Shown one piece after another: positions 54,123 to 63,255 of a stretch of 64,000 nucleotides of DNA. The first letter of the stretch is position 1; the number at the start of each line of letters is the position of its first letter. The notes beneath the pieces are model-generated. The model had not been told where the DNA came from and did no database searches. It saw nothing but the letters and a program-made list of their open reading frames with translations. Origin of the DNA: Aggregatilinea lenta (GTDB lineage: Bacteria; Chloroflexota; Anaerolineae; Aggregatilineales; Aggregatilineaceae); NCBI RefSeq assembly GCF_003569045.1, contig NZ_BFCB01000003.1, positions 1,922,001-1,986,000 on the forward strand, written 5' to 3'. The translations under genes and the position numbers were made by a program.

Positions 54123-55784
54123 CTACGCGCCAGCCGCAGAACTTTCTTCCACGACCGGCCCAGCGGCGCGGACTTCCGGCGAGCAGGCGTCCTCGAACTT
54201 AGCAAAATTCTCGGCGAAACGCGCCGCCAGCTCGCGGTACTTCTGCCAGTAGGTGTCCTGGCTGGCCCATGCCTGGGCAGGGTAGAGCACGTCTTCCGGC
54301 ACGCCAGGGGCGAACTTGGGCACCTCGAAGCCGAAGATTGGGTCCTCGTAATATTCCACGGCGTCCAGCAGCCCGTCGAGCGCGGCGTTCAGCAGTGCGC
54401 GTGTGTGTTGGATGCTGATGCGGTGTCCGACGCCGAACGGCCCGCCGACCCAGCCCGTGTTGAGCAGCCAGCAGGTCGCGCCGTGGCGCTCCAGTTTGTC
54501 CTTGAGCAGCGCGGCGTAGGTGCTGGGGTGGTGGACCATGAACGGTGCGCCGAAGCATGTGCTGAACGTGATCTGCGGCTCCTTGCCCAGACCCACTTCC
54601 GTTCCGCCGACTTTGGACGTGTAGCCGGAAATGAAGTGGTAGAGCGTCTGGTCCGTCGAGAGCCGCGCGATGGGCGGCAGCACGCCTTGCGCGTCGCAGG
54701 TCAGCAGCACGATGTCCTTCGGATGCCCGCCGCGCTTTTCGTCCACCGCGTTGGCGATGTAGTCCAGCGGGTAAGACGCACGCGTGTTTTCGGTGATCGA
54801 AGCGTCGTCCAGATTTACGCGGCGCGTGACAGGGTCGTACGCCACATTTTCGAGGATCGTGCCGAAGCGTCGCGTTGCCGCGTAGATTTCCGGCTCGGCG
54901 GTGAGCGAGAGCCGGATCACTTTGGCATAGCAGCCGCCTTCGAAGTTGAACACGCCGTTCTCGCTCCAGCCGTGCTCGTCGTCGCCGATGAGGCCACGCG
55001 ACGGGTCGGCGGAGAGAGTGGTCTTGCCTGTGCCGCTGAGGCCGAAGAACAGCGCGGAGCCGCCGTCCTGGCCGATGTTGGCCGCGCAGTGCATGGTCAT
55101 GACGTTTTGCAACGGCAGCAGGAAGTTCATCAGTGTGAAGACCGACTTCTTGATCTCGCCGCTGTAGCCCGTGTCGCCGATAATGCACATGCGCTTGGCG
55201 AAGTTGAGCATAATGAACGTGCTGGAGCGCAGACCGTCGCGCTCCGGATCTGCTTTGAAGCCGGGCACGGCCACCACGGTAAAGTCCGGTACGTGGCTGC
55301 GGTACGCTTCTTCGCTGTCGGGCAGCAGAAACATGTTACGCGCGAACAGGCCGTGCCACGCGTATTCGCTGATCACGCGCACCGGCAACCGGTAGTCCGG
55401 GTCCGCGCCGACATAACAGTCCTGCACGAACAGCTCCCGGCCCTGCACGTAGTCCTGAATGCGGCTGTAGAGGCTGTCGAACGTCTCCGGGCTGACCGGG
55501 CGGTTCTGTTCGCCCCACCAGATTTTGTCTTCGGTACTCGGCTCGCGCACGATGTACTTGTCCTGCGCGGAACGCGCGGTGTGCTTGCCGGACGCGAGCA
55601 CGATCGGGCCGAGGTGGCTGAGGCTGCCTTCACCGCGCGCGATGATTTCCTCGTACAGCGTTGCGGTCGGCAGGTTCCAGTAGGCGGTTTTGAGATTGGT
55701 CAAGCCGTGACGATCCAATCCGTAGTCGCTTTTGGAGCCGACCTGATGGTGCGTTGGAGAGGTGCCGTGCAGCAGATCACTCAT
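54123..55784 (-). CDS. pckA: Phosphoenolpyruvate carboxykinase (ATP)
   Basis: PckA converts oxaloacetate to phosphoenolpyruvate, the first committed step of gluconeogenesis. The 553-residue protein has the kinase-1 motif GLSGTGKTTLSADP, kinase-2 DDEHGW, the oxaloacetate-binding region VRVISEYAWHGLFARNMF and the Arg- and Lys-rich active-site segments. It matches the ATP-dependent type. It lies two bases before the aminotransferase gene, so oxaloacetate from aspartate can feed it. Confidence 0.95.
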   Translation of the reverse strand: MSDLLHGTSPTHHQVGSKSDYGLDRHGLTNLKTAYWNLPTATLYEEIIARGEGSLSHLGPIVLASGKHTARSAQDKYIVREPSTEDKIWWGEQNRPVSPETFDSLYSRIQDYVQGRELFVQDCYVGADPDYRLPVRVISEYAWHGLFARNMFLLPDSEEAYRSHVPDFTVVAVPGFKADPERDGLRSSTFIMLNFAKRMCIIGDTGYSGEIKKSVFTLMNFLLPLQNVMTMHCAANIGQDGGSALFFGLSGTGKTTLSADPSRGLIGDDEHGWSENGVFNFEGGCYAKVIRLSLTAEPEIYAATRRFGTILENVAYDPVTRRVNLDDASITENTRASYPLDYIANAVDEKRGGHPKDIVLLTCDAQGVLPPIARLSTDQTLYHFISGYTSKVGGTEVGLGKEPQITFSTCFGAPFMVHHPSTYAALLKDKLERHGATCWLLNTGWVGGPFGVGHRISIQHTRALLNAALDGLLDAVEYYEDPIFGFEVPKFAPGVPEDVLYPAQAWASQDTYWQKYRELAARFAENFAKFEDACSPEVRAAGPVVEESSAAGA

Positions 55785-55786
55785 TG

Positions 55787-56998
55787 CTAATCCCTCACTA
55801 ATTTATGGTCTCCGACGTAAATTTCGTTCGGCTCTGACGGATCGAGCGCCCACTTGATGCGGCGGATGCCCTCGATCAGATCGTCCCGATTACCCGAAAA
55901 ACTCAGACGCAGGTGACCTTCGGCGCCGAACGCCTTGCCGGGCACCGTCACGACCAGCGCCTTGTGCAGCAGCAGGTCCGCCAACGCCTCCGAGCTGGGA
56001 TGGCAGGCGCTGAAGTCGGGCAGGCAGTAGAATGTCCCTGCCGGTTTGGTCACGCGCACGCCAGGAATGGCGCTCAGCTCGTGCAGCATGGCGTCGCGAT
56101 TGCCGTGCATGGTCCGGCGCAAATCTTCCACCACGTCCTGGGCGCCAGTCAGCGCGCCCTCGGCGGCGGCCTGGGTGAGCGGTGACGGGCAGGTGATGAT
56201 CTGCCCCTGGATGGCGGTCATCACTTCGACCACCTGCCGCGCGGCGACCGCCCACCCGATGCGAAACCCCGTCATGCCATACGACTTCGAGATGCCGTTG
56301 ATGACGATAATCGTGCTGTCGTCCACGTCGCGCTGTGTGTAACGGTAAGCGGACGGTGCGTTGTTGCCATCGAACACCAACCGGTGGTAGATGTCGTCCA
56401 TGATCAGGTAGAGGGCGTGACGCTCTGCCAGATCGACCAGGGCGGCGATGAAATCCCCGGAGTAAACCGCGCCGGACGGGTTGTTCGGGCTGTTAACGAT
56501 GATCGCTTTAGTCGCGTCCGTCAAGGCCGCCTCGACTGCCTCGATCTGCGGCTCGAAAGCCGCGTCGTGCAGCGGCACGATCACCGGCACGCCGTACACC
56601 AGCCGGATCATCTCCGGGTAGCTGACCCAATAGGGCGCCAGCACGATCACCTCGTCGCCCGGATTCACGATCGACAGCAGCGCATTGTAGATCGACTGTT
56701 TCGCACTGGCGGAGACGATCGTGTTGTCGGGCGCGACATGCCGCCCATAAAAGACGCCGGTATAGCCGACGATGGCTTCTTTGAGCGATGGCTGCCCGGC
56801 GGTGGGACCATACTTGATGTGGCCCTCGTCCAGCAGCGCCGATGCGCGTTCGATAGCGGCGCGCGGCGCTTTGTTCTTCGGCTCGCCTACGCCAAGATGG
56901 ATGACCGGCTCACCTTGTTCGCGGAGCAAGCGGGCCTGCTCGCTCAGGCGCAAGGTTGGCGAAGGTGCGATGGACCGGGCCATCTGACTGAGATTCAT
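55787..56998 (-). CDS. Class I/II aminotransferase (aspartate aminotransferase-like)
   Basis: The 403-residue PLP enzyme has NSPNNPSGAVYSGDF, the Schiff-base Lys in INGISKSYGMTGFRIGW and Arg in LRLSFSGNRDD. Its order of motifs fits aspartate/tyrosine/aromatic aminotransferases of fold type I. AGGAGGA precedes the ATG. It is transcribed first and followed by pckA, which would use the oxaloacetate made by transamination of aspartate. Confidence 0.88.
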   Translation of the reverse strand: MNLSQMARSIAPSPTLRLSEQARLLREQGEPVIHLGVGEPKNKAPRAAIERASALLDEGHIKYGPTAGQPSLKEAIVGYTGVFYGRHVAPDNTIVSASAKQSIYNALLSIVNPGDEVIVLAPYWVSYPEMIRLVYGVPVIVPLHDAAFEPQIEAVEAALTDATKAIIVNSPNNPSGAVYSGDFIAALVDLAERHALYLIMDDIYHRLVFDGNNAPSAYRYTQRDVDDSTIIVINGISKSYGMTGFRIGWAVAARQVVEVMTAIQGQIITCPSPLTQAAAEGALTGAQDVVEDLRRTMHGNRDAMLHELSAIPGVRVTKPAGTFYCLPDFSACHPSSEALADLLLHKALVVTVPGKAFGAEGHLRLSFSGNRDDLIEGIRRIKWALDPSEPNEIYVGDHKLVRD

Positions 56999-57539
56999 GG
57001 ACGCAGGTTCCTCCTGAGTGTATGCGACGCCAGACGCGAGACCTAGTGTAAATACTCCGCGTGCTTGGAGCCACTGCGCGCAAAACAGTGCGCAGGGTCC
57101 ATACGTTATAACATCAAACGCTTGCGGAAGGTTCTCGCCCTGGTGGAGTCGTCAGGAGGTCAACCTGGGGTGCTGCGTCCGGTTGGCCTGCCGTGGACAG
57201 TAGTGTGAGCTGGGGTGTAAACGGCGTCCAATCCAAGTTGGGTCCATTTTAGTGTACCTGTACAGCGCAAGGATATGTGGATTATCGACAACTGCGTTTG
57301 CGGCAGCGCGCGTGCAGCAGTGTGGTCCAGCGCGCTTGACCAGGTGGCCTATGCAAACTACCGACACGTGGCCTACCGTAATTCCCCCCGATCATCTCAT
57401 GTAGAGGCCCGGCATTTCCTCTAAAGTTATAGACGTAAGCTGATGAAGGGAATGACACATCACCCTTAGCACCAAACGCGATGTGACTGAAATTCAATGT
57501 AACGGGTTCCGTAGCGAACACACGAAGGGAGATTGTAAG
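56999..57539. other. 541-base intergenic region between aminotransferase and DUF1328 gene
   Basis: The aminotransferase leader (minus) and the DUF1328 leader (plus) are divergent. A short hairpin (57085-57090 with 57101-57106, CTGCGC/GCGCAG) is visible. No complete promoter, tRNA or other gene is recognised. Confidence 0.4.
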
Positions 57540-57704
57540 ATGTTAAGTTGGGCGTTGGCTTTCCTGGTGATTGCGATCATCGCAGCGATTTTCGGTTTTG
57601 GTGGTATTGCGGGCGCTGCGGCGTCAATCGCACAAATCCTGTTCTTCGTATTCCTGGTCCTGTTTGTGGTCGCGCTGCTGTTTGGCCGCCGAGTCATTAC
57701 CTGA
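57540..57704 (+). CDS. DUF1328 small membrane protein
   Basis: The 54-residue protein has two hydrophobic helices, [20 protein letters not shown] and a second ending in [11 protein letters not shown], with the Gly-Phe-Gly-Gly and Ile-Ala motifs of the DUF1328 (YtjA) family. GGGAG lies eight bases before the ATG at 57540; the frame upstream is not part of the gene. Function of the family is unknown. A good terminator follows at 57790. Confidence 0.82.
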   Translation: MLSWALAFLVIAIIAAIFGFGGIAGAAASIAQILFFVFLVLFVVALLFGRRVIT

Positions 57705-57789
57705 CCCGACGGAACGGATTGTATTGGAACGTGGGCGCATAGGCACAGAGATGAGTTGGTAGCGCGCCCGCAGACGATAATGAACCAGT

Positions 57790-57830
57790 GGGCAGGGCAC
57801 CCGAAGGGTGCTCTGTCCGTTTTTGTTTTA
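57790..57830 (+). terminator. Terminator after the DUF1328 gene
   Basis: A 13-bp stem (57790-57802 with 57806-57818, two G-U pairs, loop GAA) is followed by a long T-rich run. Confidence 0.88.
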
Positions 57831-57901
57831 TGGGTCACGCTTGGAGGTAGGCCTATCTCTGATATAATGAGGGCGAGACCTTTTGCCGCCTTTCCCTCTG
57901 G

Positions 57902-58642
57902 ATGTCGTTAATGACCGCACTGTTCCCCATCATCATCTTGAATGGCCGCCCGGCTGCGGGTAAAAGTGAATTGCTGGCCTATCTGCGCTCCCTGCCTGCG
58001 GACCAACGGCGCGAGCGCCATCACATCGGCGAGCTGCACGAGATCGACGACTTCCCCATGCTGTGGACGTGGTTCGAGGAAGACGCCCTGCTGGAAGATA
58101 AATTCGGGCGGGCGCGCCTGCACACCACGCCCGACGGCGATTTTCTATACGAAGACCTGTGGCACCTGCTCGTCGAGCGCATGAACCTCGATTACACCAA
58201 GCTGGTCCGTGACGATCCCGGCGCGGCGAACGACACTACGCTGATCGAGTTTTCGCGCGGGTCAGAGCACGGCGGCTATCGCAAAGCCTACGCACACCTC
58301 AGCGAGACGATCCTGCGCCAGGCCGCGATCTTTTATATCGACGTGCCCTACGAAGAATCGCTGCGCAAAAACCGCCGCCGCTTCAACCCCGACAAGCCCG
58401 ATAGCATTCTGGAACACGGCCTGACGGACGCCAAGCTCGAACGCCTGTACCATGAGGTCGATTGGGAGCACGTGTCGGCGGGTGACCCGGAGGTCATCAC
58501 GATCAACGGCATCGACGTGCCCTATGCCGTCTTCCCGAACTCAGACGACGTGACGACGACGCTCGGCGAGGTCTTTGAGCAGCGCCTGGAGAATACGCTC
58601 GGCACGCTGTGGGCGCGGTATACGCGGCTGCACGCGGGCTAG
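57902..58642 (+). CDS. Uncharacterised P-loop NTPase
   Basis: The 246-residue protein begins with a Walker A loop, NGRPAAGKSE (about 14-23), and has a middle hhhD-like segment AIFYIDVPYEES, which fits small kinases. It is rich in Arg/Asp/His, without membrane helices. Two ATGs (57902 and 57911) are possible. No named family fits. It stands alone between two terminator/hairpin regions, with no operon partner. Confidence 0.6.
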   Translation: MSLMTALFPIIILNGRPAAGKSELLAYLRSLPADQRRERHHIGELHEIDDFPMLWTWFEEDALLEDKFGRARLHTTPDGDFLYEDLWHLLVERMNLDYTKLVRDDPGAANDTTLIEFSRGSEHGGYRKAYAHLSETILRQAAIFYIDVPYEESLRKNRRRFNPDKPDSILEHGLTDAKLERLYHEVDWEHVSAGDPEVITINGIDVPYAVFPNSDDVTTTLGEVFEQRLENTLGTLWARYTRLHAG

Positions 58643-58939
58643 AGGCTTTTATGAACTTTTGGAGCGAACAGAAGCGCGGAAAAAGAAACCTTACCCCTGC
58701 TCGCCGCCGCTCGTTTCCCCTTCTCCAATCCGAGTGGAGGGGGCCAGGGGGTGAAAGTGCGTGGCACGCCCTGGTCGGCGCGTTGAGTGTTCGTTAAATC
58801 AGGGTGGGGCGCGGGGCACGGTCTTATCGAGTTCTTGGCTTGCGCATCACCCATCGTCTGTTACACTCAGGTTAAATGGGCCGCTTGGCCCTGGTTGCAT
58901 CCGGTTGGCGCACTATTAGTCTTCAAGGAGAGCACCTAG
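58643..58939. other. Intergenic region with hairpin, upstream of phnD
   Basis: The region holds an imperfect palindrome of CCCCTTCTCC and GGAGGGGG (about 58721-58756), typical of dispersed GC-rich intergenic hairpins. A small GGGCC/GGCCC hairpin lies at about 58877-58890. A possible -35 TTGCGC and -10 TACACT, 16 bases apart, precede the phnD gene by about 75 bases. No gene is seen. Confidence 0.35.
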
Positions 58940-59974
58940 ATGAAGAAGGTCTTCCCAGTTTTAGTGGCTGCGGTCTTCACGCTGTCGGTACTGCTCGCGG
59001 TGCCGGTGACGTCGGCCCAGGGGGATTTGGGCAGCGAAGATAACCCGATCCAGGTTTACTTCGTACCCTCGACCGAAGCTTCAGTTATTGTAACCGGCGG
59101 CGAAGTCATGGCTGCCGCACTCGAAGAGGCTACCGGCCTGAACTTTGAAGTCTTCGTTCCGACCTCGTACGCGGCGACCGTTGAGGCGATGTGCGCCGCA
59201 CCGGACAGCTCGATGGGCTTCATCCCCGCGGCTGGCTACGTGATCGCCAACCAGCGCTGCGGCGTGGAAGTGTCGGCAGCAGCCGTGCGTTTTGGGTGGC
59301 CGGCTTACTGGGCGGAATACATCGTGCGCCGCGACAGCGACATCTACACCTTCGGCGATCTGGATGGCAAGACCTGGGGCTATGGCGACCCCGGCTCGAC
59401 CTCCGGCTACATCGTGCCGTCAGTTGAGCTGGCCGCGGCAGGCCTCACGCCCGGCTCCGAAGTGCAGACCGGCGGGCATAACCAGACCGTGCTGGCCGTC
59501 TACAACGGCGAAGTGGACTTCGGCACCGTGTTCTTCAGCCCGGCGCTGATGCCTGAAGGTTATGCTGCGTGGCAGACGGGCGACCTGCCTGAGCCGTACG
59601 ATCTGACCGTGGACGAGTCGTACATCGGCGACGATGATAACCTGTACGTCGGCGACATCCGCATCATGGACGCGCGCGCCAACGTGCGTGACACCGCCCC
59701 GGACGTGATCGAGCAGGTCCGCATCCTGCGCCTGAGCGCCCCGATTCCGAACGATACGCTCAGCTTCGGCCCTGAGTTCCCGGCGGAGCTGCGCCAGCAG
59801 ATCATGGACGCGCTGATCGCGTTCTCCGGCACGGAAGCATGGAACCAGTCCATCGGCAGCGAGGACTTCTACGCGTGGAGCGGCCTGGAGCCGATCGACG
59901 ACGCGGCGTACGACCCGGTCCGCCAGCAGATCGAGATCCTCGGCCAGAGCGAAGAGGATATCCTCGGCGGGTAA
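58940..59974 (+). CDS. phnD: Phosphonate/phosphite/phosphate ABC transporter substrate-binding protein
   Basis: The 344-residue protein has a signal peptide (cleavage near SAQGD) and fits the PhnD-like family of binding proteins for phosphonates, phosphite or phosphate, with VPSTEASVIVTGGEVMAAALEE, the GYGDPGSTSGYIVPS region of the anion pocket and FGTVFFSPAL. AAGGAG lies seven bases before the ATG. It begins the phn-type operon with phnC and phnE. Which oxyanion it binds cannot be told. Confidence 0.87.
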   Translation: MKKVFPVLVAAVFTLSVLLAVPVTSAQGDLGSEDNPIQVYFVPSTEASVIVTGGEVMAAALEEATGLNFEVFVPTSYAATVEAMCAAPDSSMGFIPAAGYVIANQRCGVEVSAAAVRFGWPAYWAEYIVRRDSDIYTFGDLDGKTWGYGDPGSTSGYIVPSVELAAAGLTPGSEVQTGGHNQTVLAVYNGEVDFGTVFFSPALMPEGYAAWQTGDLPEPYDLTVDESYIGDDDNLYVGDIRIMDARANVRDTAPDVIEQVRILRLSAPIPNDTLSFGPEFPAELRQQIMDALIAFSGTEAWNQSIGSEDFYAWSGLEPIDDAAYDPVRQQIEILGQSEEDILGG

Positions 59975-60005
59975 TGCTGCGGACGATGGCAGCATGAAAC
60001 ACCAG

Positions 60006-60034
60006 CGGGCAGAGGGGGGAATCTCCTCTGCCCG
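60006..60034 (+). terminator. Intercistronic hairpin between phnD and phnC
   Basis: A 10-bp stem CGGGCAGAGG (60006-60015) with CCTCTGCCCG (60025-60034) lies 31 bases after phnD and 24 bases before phnC. There is no strong T-run, so it probably reduces read-through or protects the phnD mRNA. Confidence 0.65.
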
Positions 60035-60057
60035 ATTTGTCACTTGGGGAGACCTGG

Positions 60058-60816
60058 ATGCTGAAGATAGAACATCTCACAAAAGTTTATGACAACGGGG
60101 TAGTTGCCCTCAAAGATGTGAGCTTTGAAGTGCCCGACGGCCAGTTTTTGGTGATCATCGGGCTCAGTGGGTCGGGTAAGTCCACGCTCCTGCGCTGCAT
60201 CAATCGCCTGATCGAGCCGACCGAGGGCCGCATTATCTGGGACGGGGTTGATATTACGGAGGCGACCGACGAAGAACTGCGCCAGATCCGCCGGCGCATC
60301 GGCATGATTTTTCAGCATTTCAATCTGGTCAAGCGCTCGTCCGTGCTGACCAACGTGCTGTCCGGTCGGTTAGGCTATACCAGCCCGCTGTGGAGCATCG
60401 TGAATCACTTCTCGCGCGAAGATCGCCAGAAGGCGCTGGAAAAGCTGGGGCGCGTGGGTATCGCGGACAAGGCTTCGATCCGCGCCGACCAGCTCAGCGG
60501 CGGCCAGCAGCAGCGGGTGGGCATTGCGCGCGCGCTGATGCAGGAGCCGGAACTGATGCTGGCCGACGAGCCGGTCGCCAGCCTGGACCCGGCCACCTCG
60601 CATTCGGTGATGAAGTACCTGGAGCGCCTCAACCACGAGGACGGTATCACGATTATGTGCAGTCTGCACTTCCTCAGCCTGGCGCGCGCCTATGGTGACC
60701 GCATTATTGCCTTGAAAGATGGCCGGATGGAGTTCGACGGCGATCCGGATGAGATTGATGACCAGCGGTTCCGTGACATTTACGGCGAAGACGCTGTGCG
60801 CGTCGAGATTTCATAG
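60058..60816 (+). CDS. phnC: Phosphonate ABC transporter ATP-binding protein
   Basis: The 252-residue ATPase has Walker A GLSGSGKST, a loop LSGGQQQRVGIARAL, Walker B LMLADEPVASLDP and switch His. Size and the MIFQHFNLVKRSSVLTNVLSGRLG segment match PhnC. ATG 60058 follows GGGGAG; the longer frame upstream has no family match. It lies nine bases before phnE. Confidence 0.92.
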   Translation: MLKIEHLTKVYDNGVVALKDVSFEVPDGQFLVIIGLSGSGKSTLLRCINRLIEPTEGRIIWDGVDITEATDEELRQIRRRIGMIFQHFNLVKRSSVLTNVLSGRLGYTSPLWSIVNHFSREDRQKALEKLGRVGIADKASIRADQLSGGQQQRVGIARALMQEPELMLADEPVASLDPATSHSVMKYLERLNHEDGITIMCSLHFLSLARAYGDRIIALKDGRMEFDGDPDEIDDQRFRDIYGEDAVRVEIS

Positions 60817-60825
60817 GAGCGCGGC

Positions 60826-62949
60826 GTGAATAACCAGACCCCCCGATCCTCTCGCTCGGCCCTGCGCGTCTTGCTCATCGTGCTGGCCGTGGCGGTCGCC
60901 CTGGTGGTGTACGCCTACGGCTGGACCACAACCGATATCAGCCTTGACGAAGTCCAGGATCCCACACGCACCACGAACGTGCAGCGCGCCCTGCGCGAGC
61001 TGTTCAACCCCGACCTGTTCGACCGTGACCGCGAGTCGAAGTCGTATTTTATGGACTTCTTCATCGGCTGCCCGGAAGAAGACCAGCGGAGTGGACGCGT
61101 TGACCTTGAAGACGACGCGTACGTTGTCGTGTCGCCCGTGTGCGCCGATCCCGACGACGTGATCACGGTGGAAGGCTTCAACTTCCCCGACAACGCCATC
61201 GCTGGCATCCGCCTCAACCGGGCGACCGGGCAGGCGCAGCCGTTCAGTATCATCAACGCGGCGGGCGTGAATACCCAGGAATCGGTGTTCGACGTCGACA
61301 ACACCGGTTACTTTAAGGTGAACGTGAAAGTGCCCCGCGCGCGCGGCCTGTCGGGCGAAACGCATCAGGTCGAGTTCCAGACGGTGTCGCCGTCGGGCTT
61401 GCCACACTTCAGCGAGACGGCCCGTACCGTCGGCGACAAGATGGTCGAGACGATCTTCCTGGCGTTGATGGCGACGACGCTCGCCGTACCGATCTCGGTC
61501 GTGCTCAGCTTCCTGTCCGCGCGCAACCTCATGCGCGAGATCGGTGTGCCGCTCGGCACGGTGCTGGTTGGCTTTATGCTGCTGCCGGTCGGCGCTGTCT
61601 TGGGCTGGGTACTGCTGGGTCGATTAGGCAAACTGGGCGTTGACTGGGGCGAAAAACCCCTGGCCGGGATTCTGGCTGCCGTCATTGCGCTGGCGGCCCT
61701 GGTCGTGGCCATGCGCGCCATCAATAGCATTGAGCTTCCTACGGGCACGCCCTGGCCGCGCCGCTTCCGCTCGCTGGTGATGAACGTCCTGCTGCTGACG
61801 GTGGGCGTGTTTGTGCTGGGTGCGCTGGGCGGTGTGCTGATTTGGCTGGGCGAGCAGCTTGATTCGGGTTTCGCGGAATACCTGGGCAATTTCGTCGGGA
61901 CGCTGGGCCAGCTCATCGATCTCACAATCGCCGGGGTCGGGGCCATCGGTGGGGCAGCGCTGCTCGGCTCGGTTGGCTCGAACTGGTCCGCCGACCTGCT
62001 GCGTCACGTGCAGGAGCCGTTCAGTAACATCTTGGGCGCGATCTTCGGCATGGTGTCCGGCGCGCTGCTGATGACGGTGGCAGCGTACATTGGCGGGCAG
62101 GCGGTGCTGCTCAGTCTGCTGAACGCGCTTGTCGCAGCGCTGCTAGGCGGCGAAGTTGCCGTGCTGGCGTACCAGCGCCTGTTCCAGACGCACGACGGTA
62201 AGCGGCAGGCCCACCACGAGGACACGCGCGGCGACGATGCATCGCGCACGCTGCTGTTCGTCATCGGCGCGGTGGCGGCGTTCCTGCTCACCGCGTGGAT
62301 CCTTGACCTGCTGCGCGCCGTGGTGGACGGTCGTCCGCCGTCGGAGCGTGAATGGGAGATCCTGGGCATCGGCATCCGCATCTACCTGGGCGAAGCCGCG
62401 ATCATCGGCGGAATCCTGGGGCTGATCGCGGGAGCGCTGGCCGGGGTGAACTCGACCTTCCCGCTGGGGCTTGCGGTATATAACACCTCGCGCACGATCC
62501 TCAACGCGCTGCGCTCCATCGAACCCCTGATCATGGGTATCGTGTTCGTGATCTGGGTCGGGGTAGGGCCGTTTGCGGGTGTGCTGGCGCTGACGCTGCA
62601 CTCCATCGCGTCGTTAGGCAAGCTGTACTCCGAACAGGTGGAGAGCATCGAGTCCGGGCCGATCGAAGCGGTCCAGGCGACGGGCGCGAACCGCCTGCAA
62701 ACCATCGTCTACGGCGTCGTGCCGCAGATCATCCCACCCTATATCGCGTTTACGATGTATCGCTGGGACATCAACGTGCGTATGTCCACCATCATCGGCT
62801 TCGTGGGCGGCGGCGGTATCGGCTTCCTGCTCCAGCAGCAGATCAATCTACTGCGCTACCAACAGGCGGGCGTCGCCGTGCTGGCGATCGCCATCGTCGT
62901 CTCCGTGCTCGATTACTCTAGCGCCGCGATCCGCGAGCGCTACGTGTAG
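60826..62949 (+). CDS. phnE: Enlarged phosphonate ABC transporter permease (PhnE-like)
   Basis: The protein is 707 residues, against about 260-290 for PhnE. It begins with one helix (about 14-30), then an outside domain of about 150 residues with an IPT/TIG-like pattern (DPDDVITVEGFNFPDNA, about 108-124). The first PhnE permease part is at about 200-237 (MVETIFLALMATTLAVPISV). A long multi-helix insertion (about 240-540) follows, and the rest of the permease with the EAA loop (EAVQATGANRLQTIVYGVVPQ) ends the chain. Translation starts at GTG 60826 after GGAGC. It is the only permease of this operon. Confidence 0.85.
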   Translation: MNNQTPRSSRSALRVLLIVLAVAVALVVYAYGWTTTDISLDEVQDPTRTTNVQRALRELFNPDLFDRDRESKSYFMDFFIGCPEEDQRSGRVDLEDDAYVVVSPVCADPDDVITVEGFNFPDNAIAGIRLNRATGQAQPFSIINAAGVNTQESVFDVDNTGYFKVNVKVPRARGLSGETHQVEFQTVSPSGLPHFSETARTVGDKMVETIFLALMATTLAVPISVVLSFLSARNLMREIGVPLGTVLVGFMLLPVGAVLGWVLLGRLGKLGVDWGEKPLAGILAAVIALAALVVAMRAINSIELPTGTPWPRRFRSLVMNVLLLTVGVFVLGALGGVLIWLGEQLDSGFAEYLGNFVGTLGQLIDLTIAGVGAIGGAALLGSVGSNWSADLLRHVQEPFSNILGAIFGMVSGALLMTVAAYIGGQAVLLSLLNALVAALLGGEVAVLAYQRLFQTHDGKRQAHHEDTRGDDASRTLLFVIGAVAAFLLTAWILDLLRAVVDGRPPSEREWEILGIGIRIYLGEAAIIGGILGLIAGALAGVNSTFPLGLAVYNTSRTILNALRSIEPLIMGIVFVIWVGVGPFAGVLALTLHSIASLGKLYSEQVESIESGPIEAVQATGANRLQTIVYGVVPQIIPPYIAFTMYRWDINVRMSTIIGFVGGGGIGFLLQQQINLLRYQQAGVAVLAIAIVVSVLDYSSAAIRERYV

Positions 62950-62976
62950 GTCAGGGCGTCTCCTTCCCGGTGATCC

Positions 62977-63015
62977 AGGCTCAGTTCCGCCTCCCTGTGG
63001 CGGCGGACTGAGCCT
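62977..63015 (+). terminator. Hairpin downstream of phnE
   Basis: A stem of AGGCTCAGT (62977-62985) with ACTGAGCCT (63007-63015) has an inner CCGCC/GGCGG pairing. It has no T-run and ends in the first base of the rpsL -35, so termination is uncertain. Confidence 0.45.
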
Positions 63016-63043
63016 TGACAGTCCCTGCTCGAACTGCTAATAT
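63015..63043 (+). promoter_or_regulatory. Promoter of the str operon (rpsL-rpsG)
   Basis: A perfect TTGACA (63015-63020) is followed after exactly 17 bases by TAATAT (63038-63043). The leader to rpsL is about 205 bases long. Confidence 0.85.
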
Positions 63044-63071
63044 CAGCGTCCTTAAAGCACGCGACACGCGG

Positions 63072-63198
63072 AGCTATCCCTGCCTGACAGGGCAATAGCT
63101 GCCGAACTTGGGTATCGACCGTGGGGCCATCAAGTGTGCCGGAGTTTAGATGGCCTCTCGTTCTGGAAAAAAGCGGGCGGTTCTTCGCCCGTTGTTTT
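63072..63198 (+). other. Structured leader of rpsL
   Basis: Two hairpins are visible in the 5' leader: AGCTAT-CCCTG...CAGGG-CA-ATAGCT (63072-63100), and a GCGGGCG/CGCCCGT stem (about 63172-63191) followed by TGTTTTG, which looks like a weak terminator. They suggest attenuation or ribosomal-protein feedback. Confidence 0.5.
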
Positions 63199-63255
63199 GC
63201 CAGGAACTCTTTGAAGTGTTTTACCGAACTCTGGCTTCAGTATGGAGGCAAATGG

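Noticed and set aside
54099-55790. Long plus-strand open frame over pckA
   Set aside because: It is antisense to a clearly recognised PckA, has Arg/Val/His-rich shadow composition, no ribosome site and no family match; such frames are common in GC-rich DNA.
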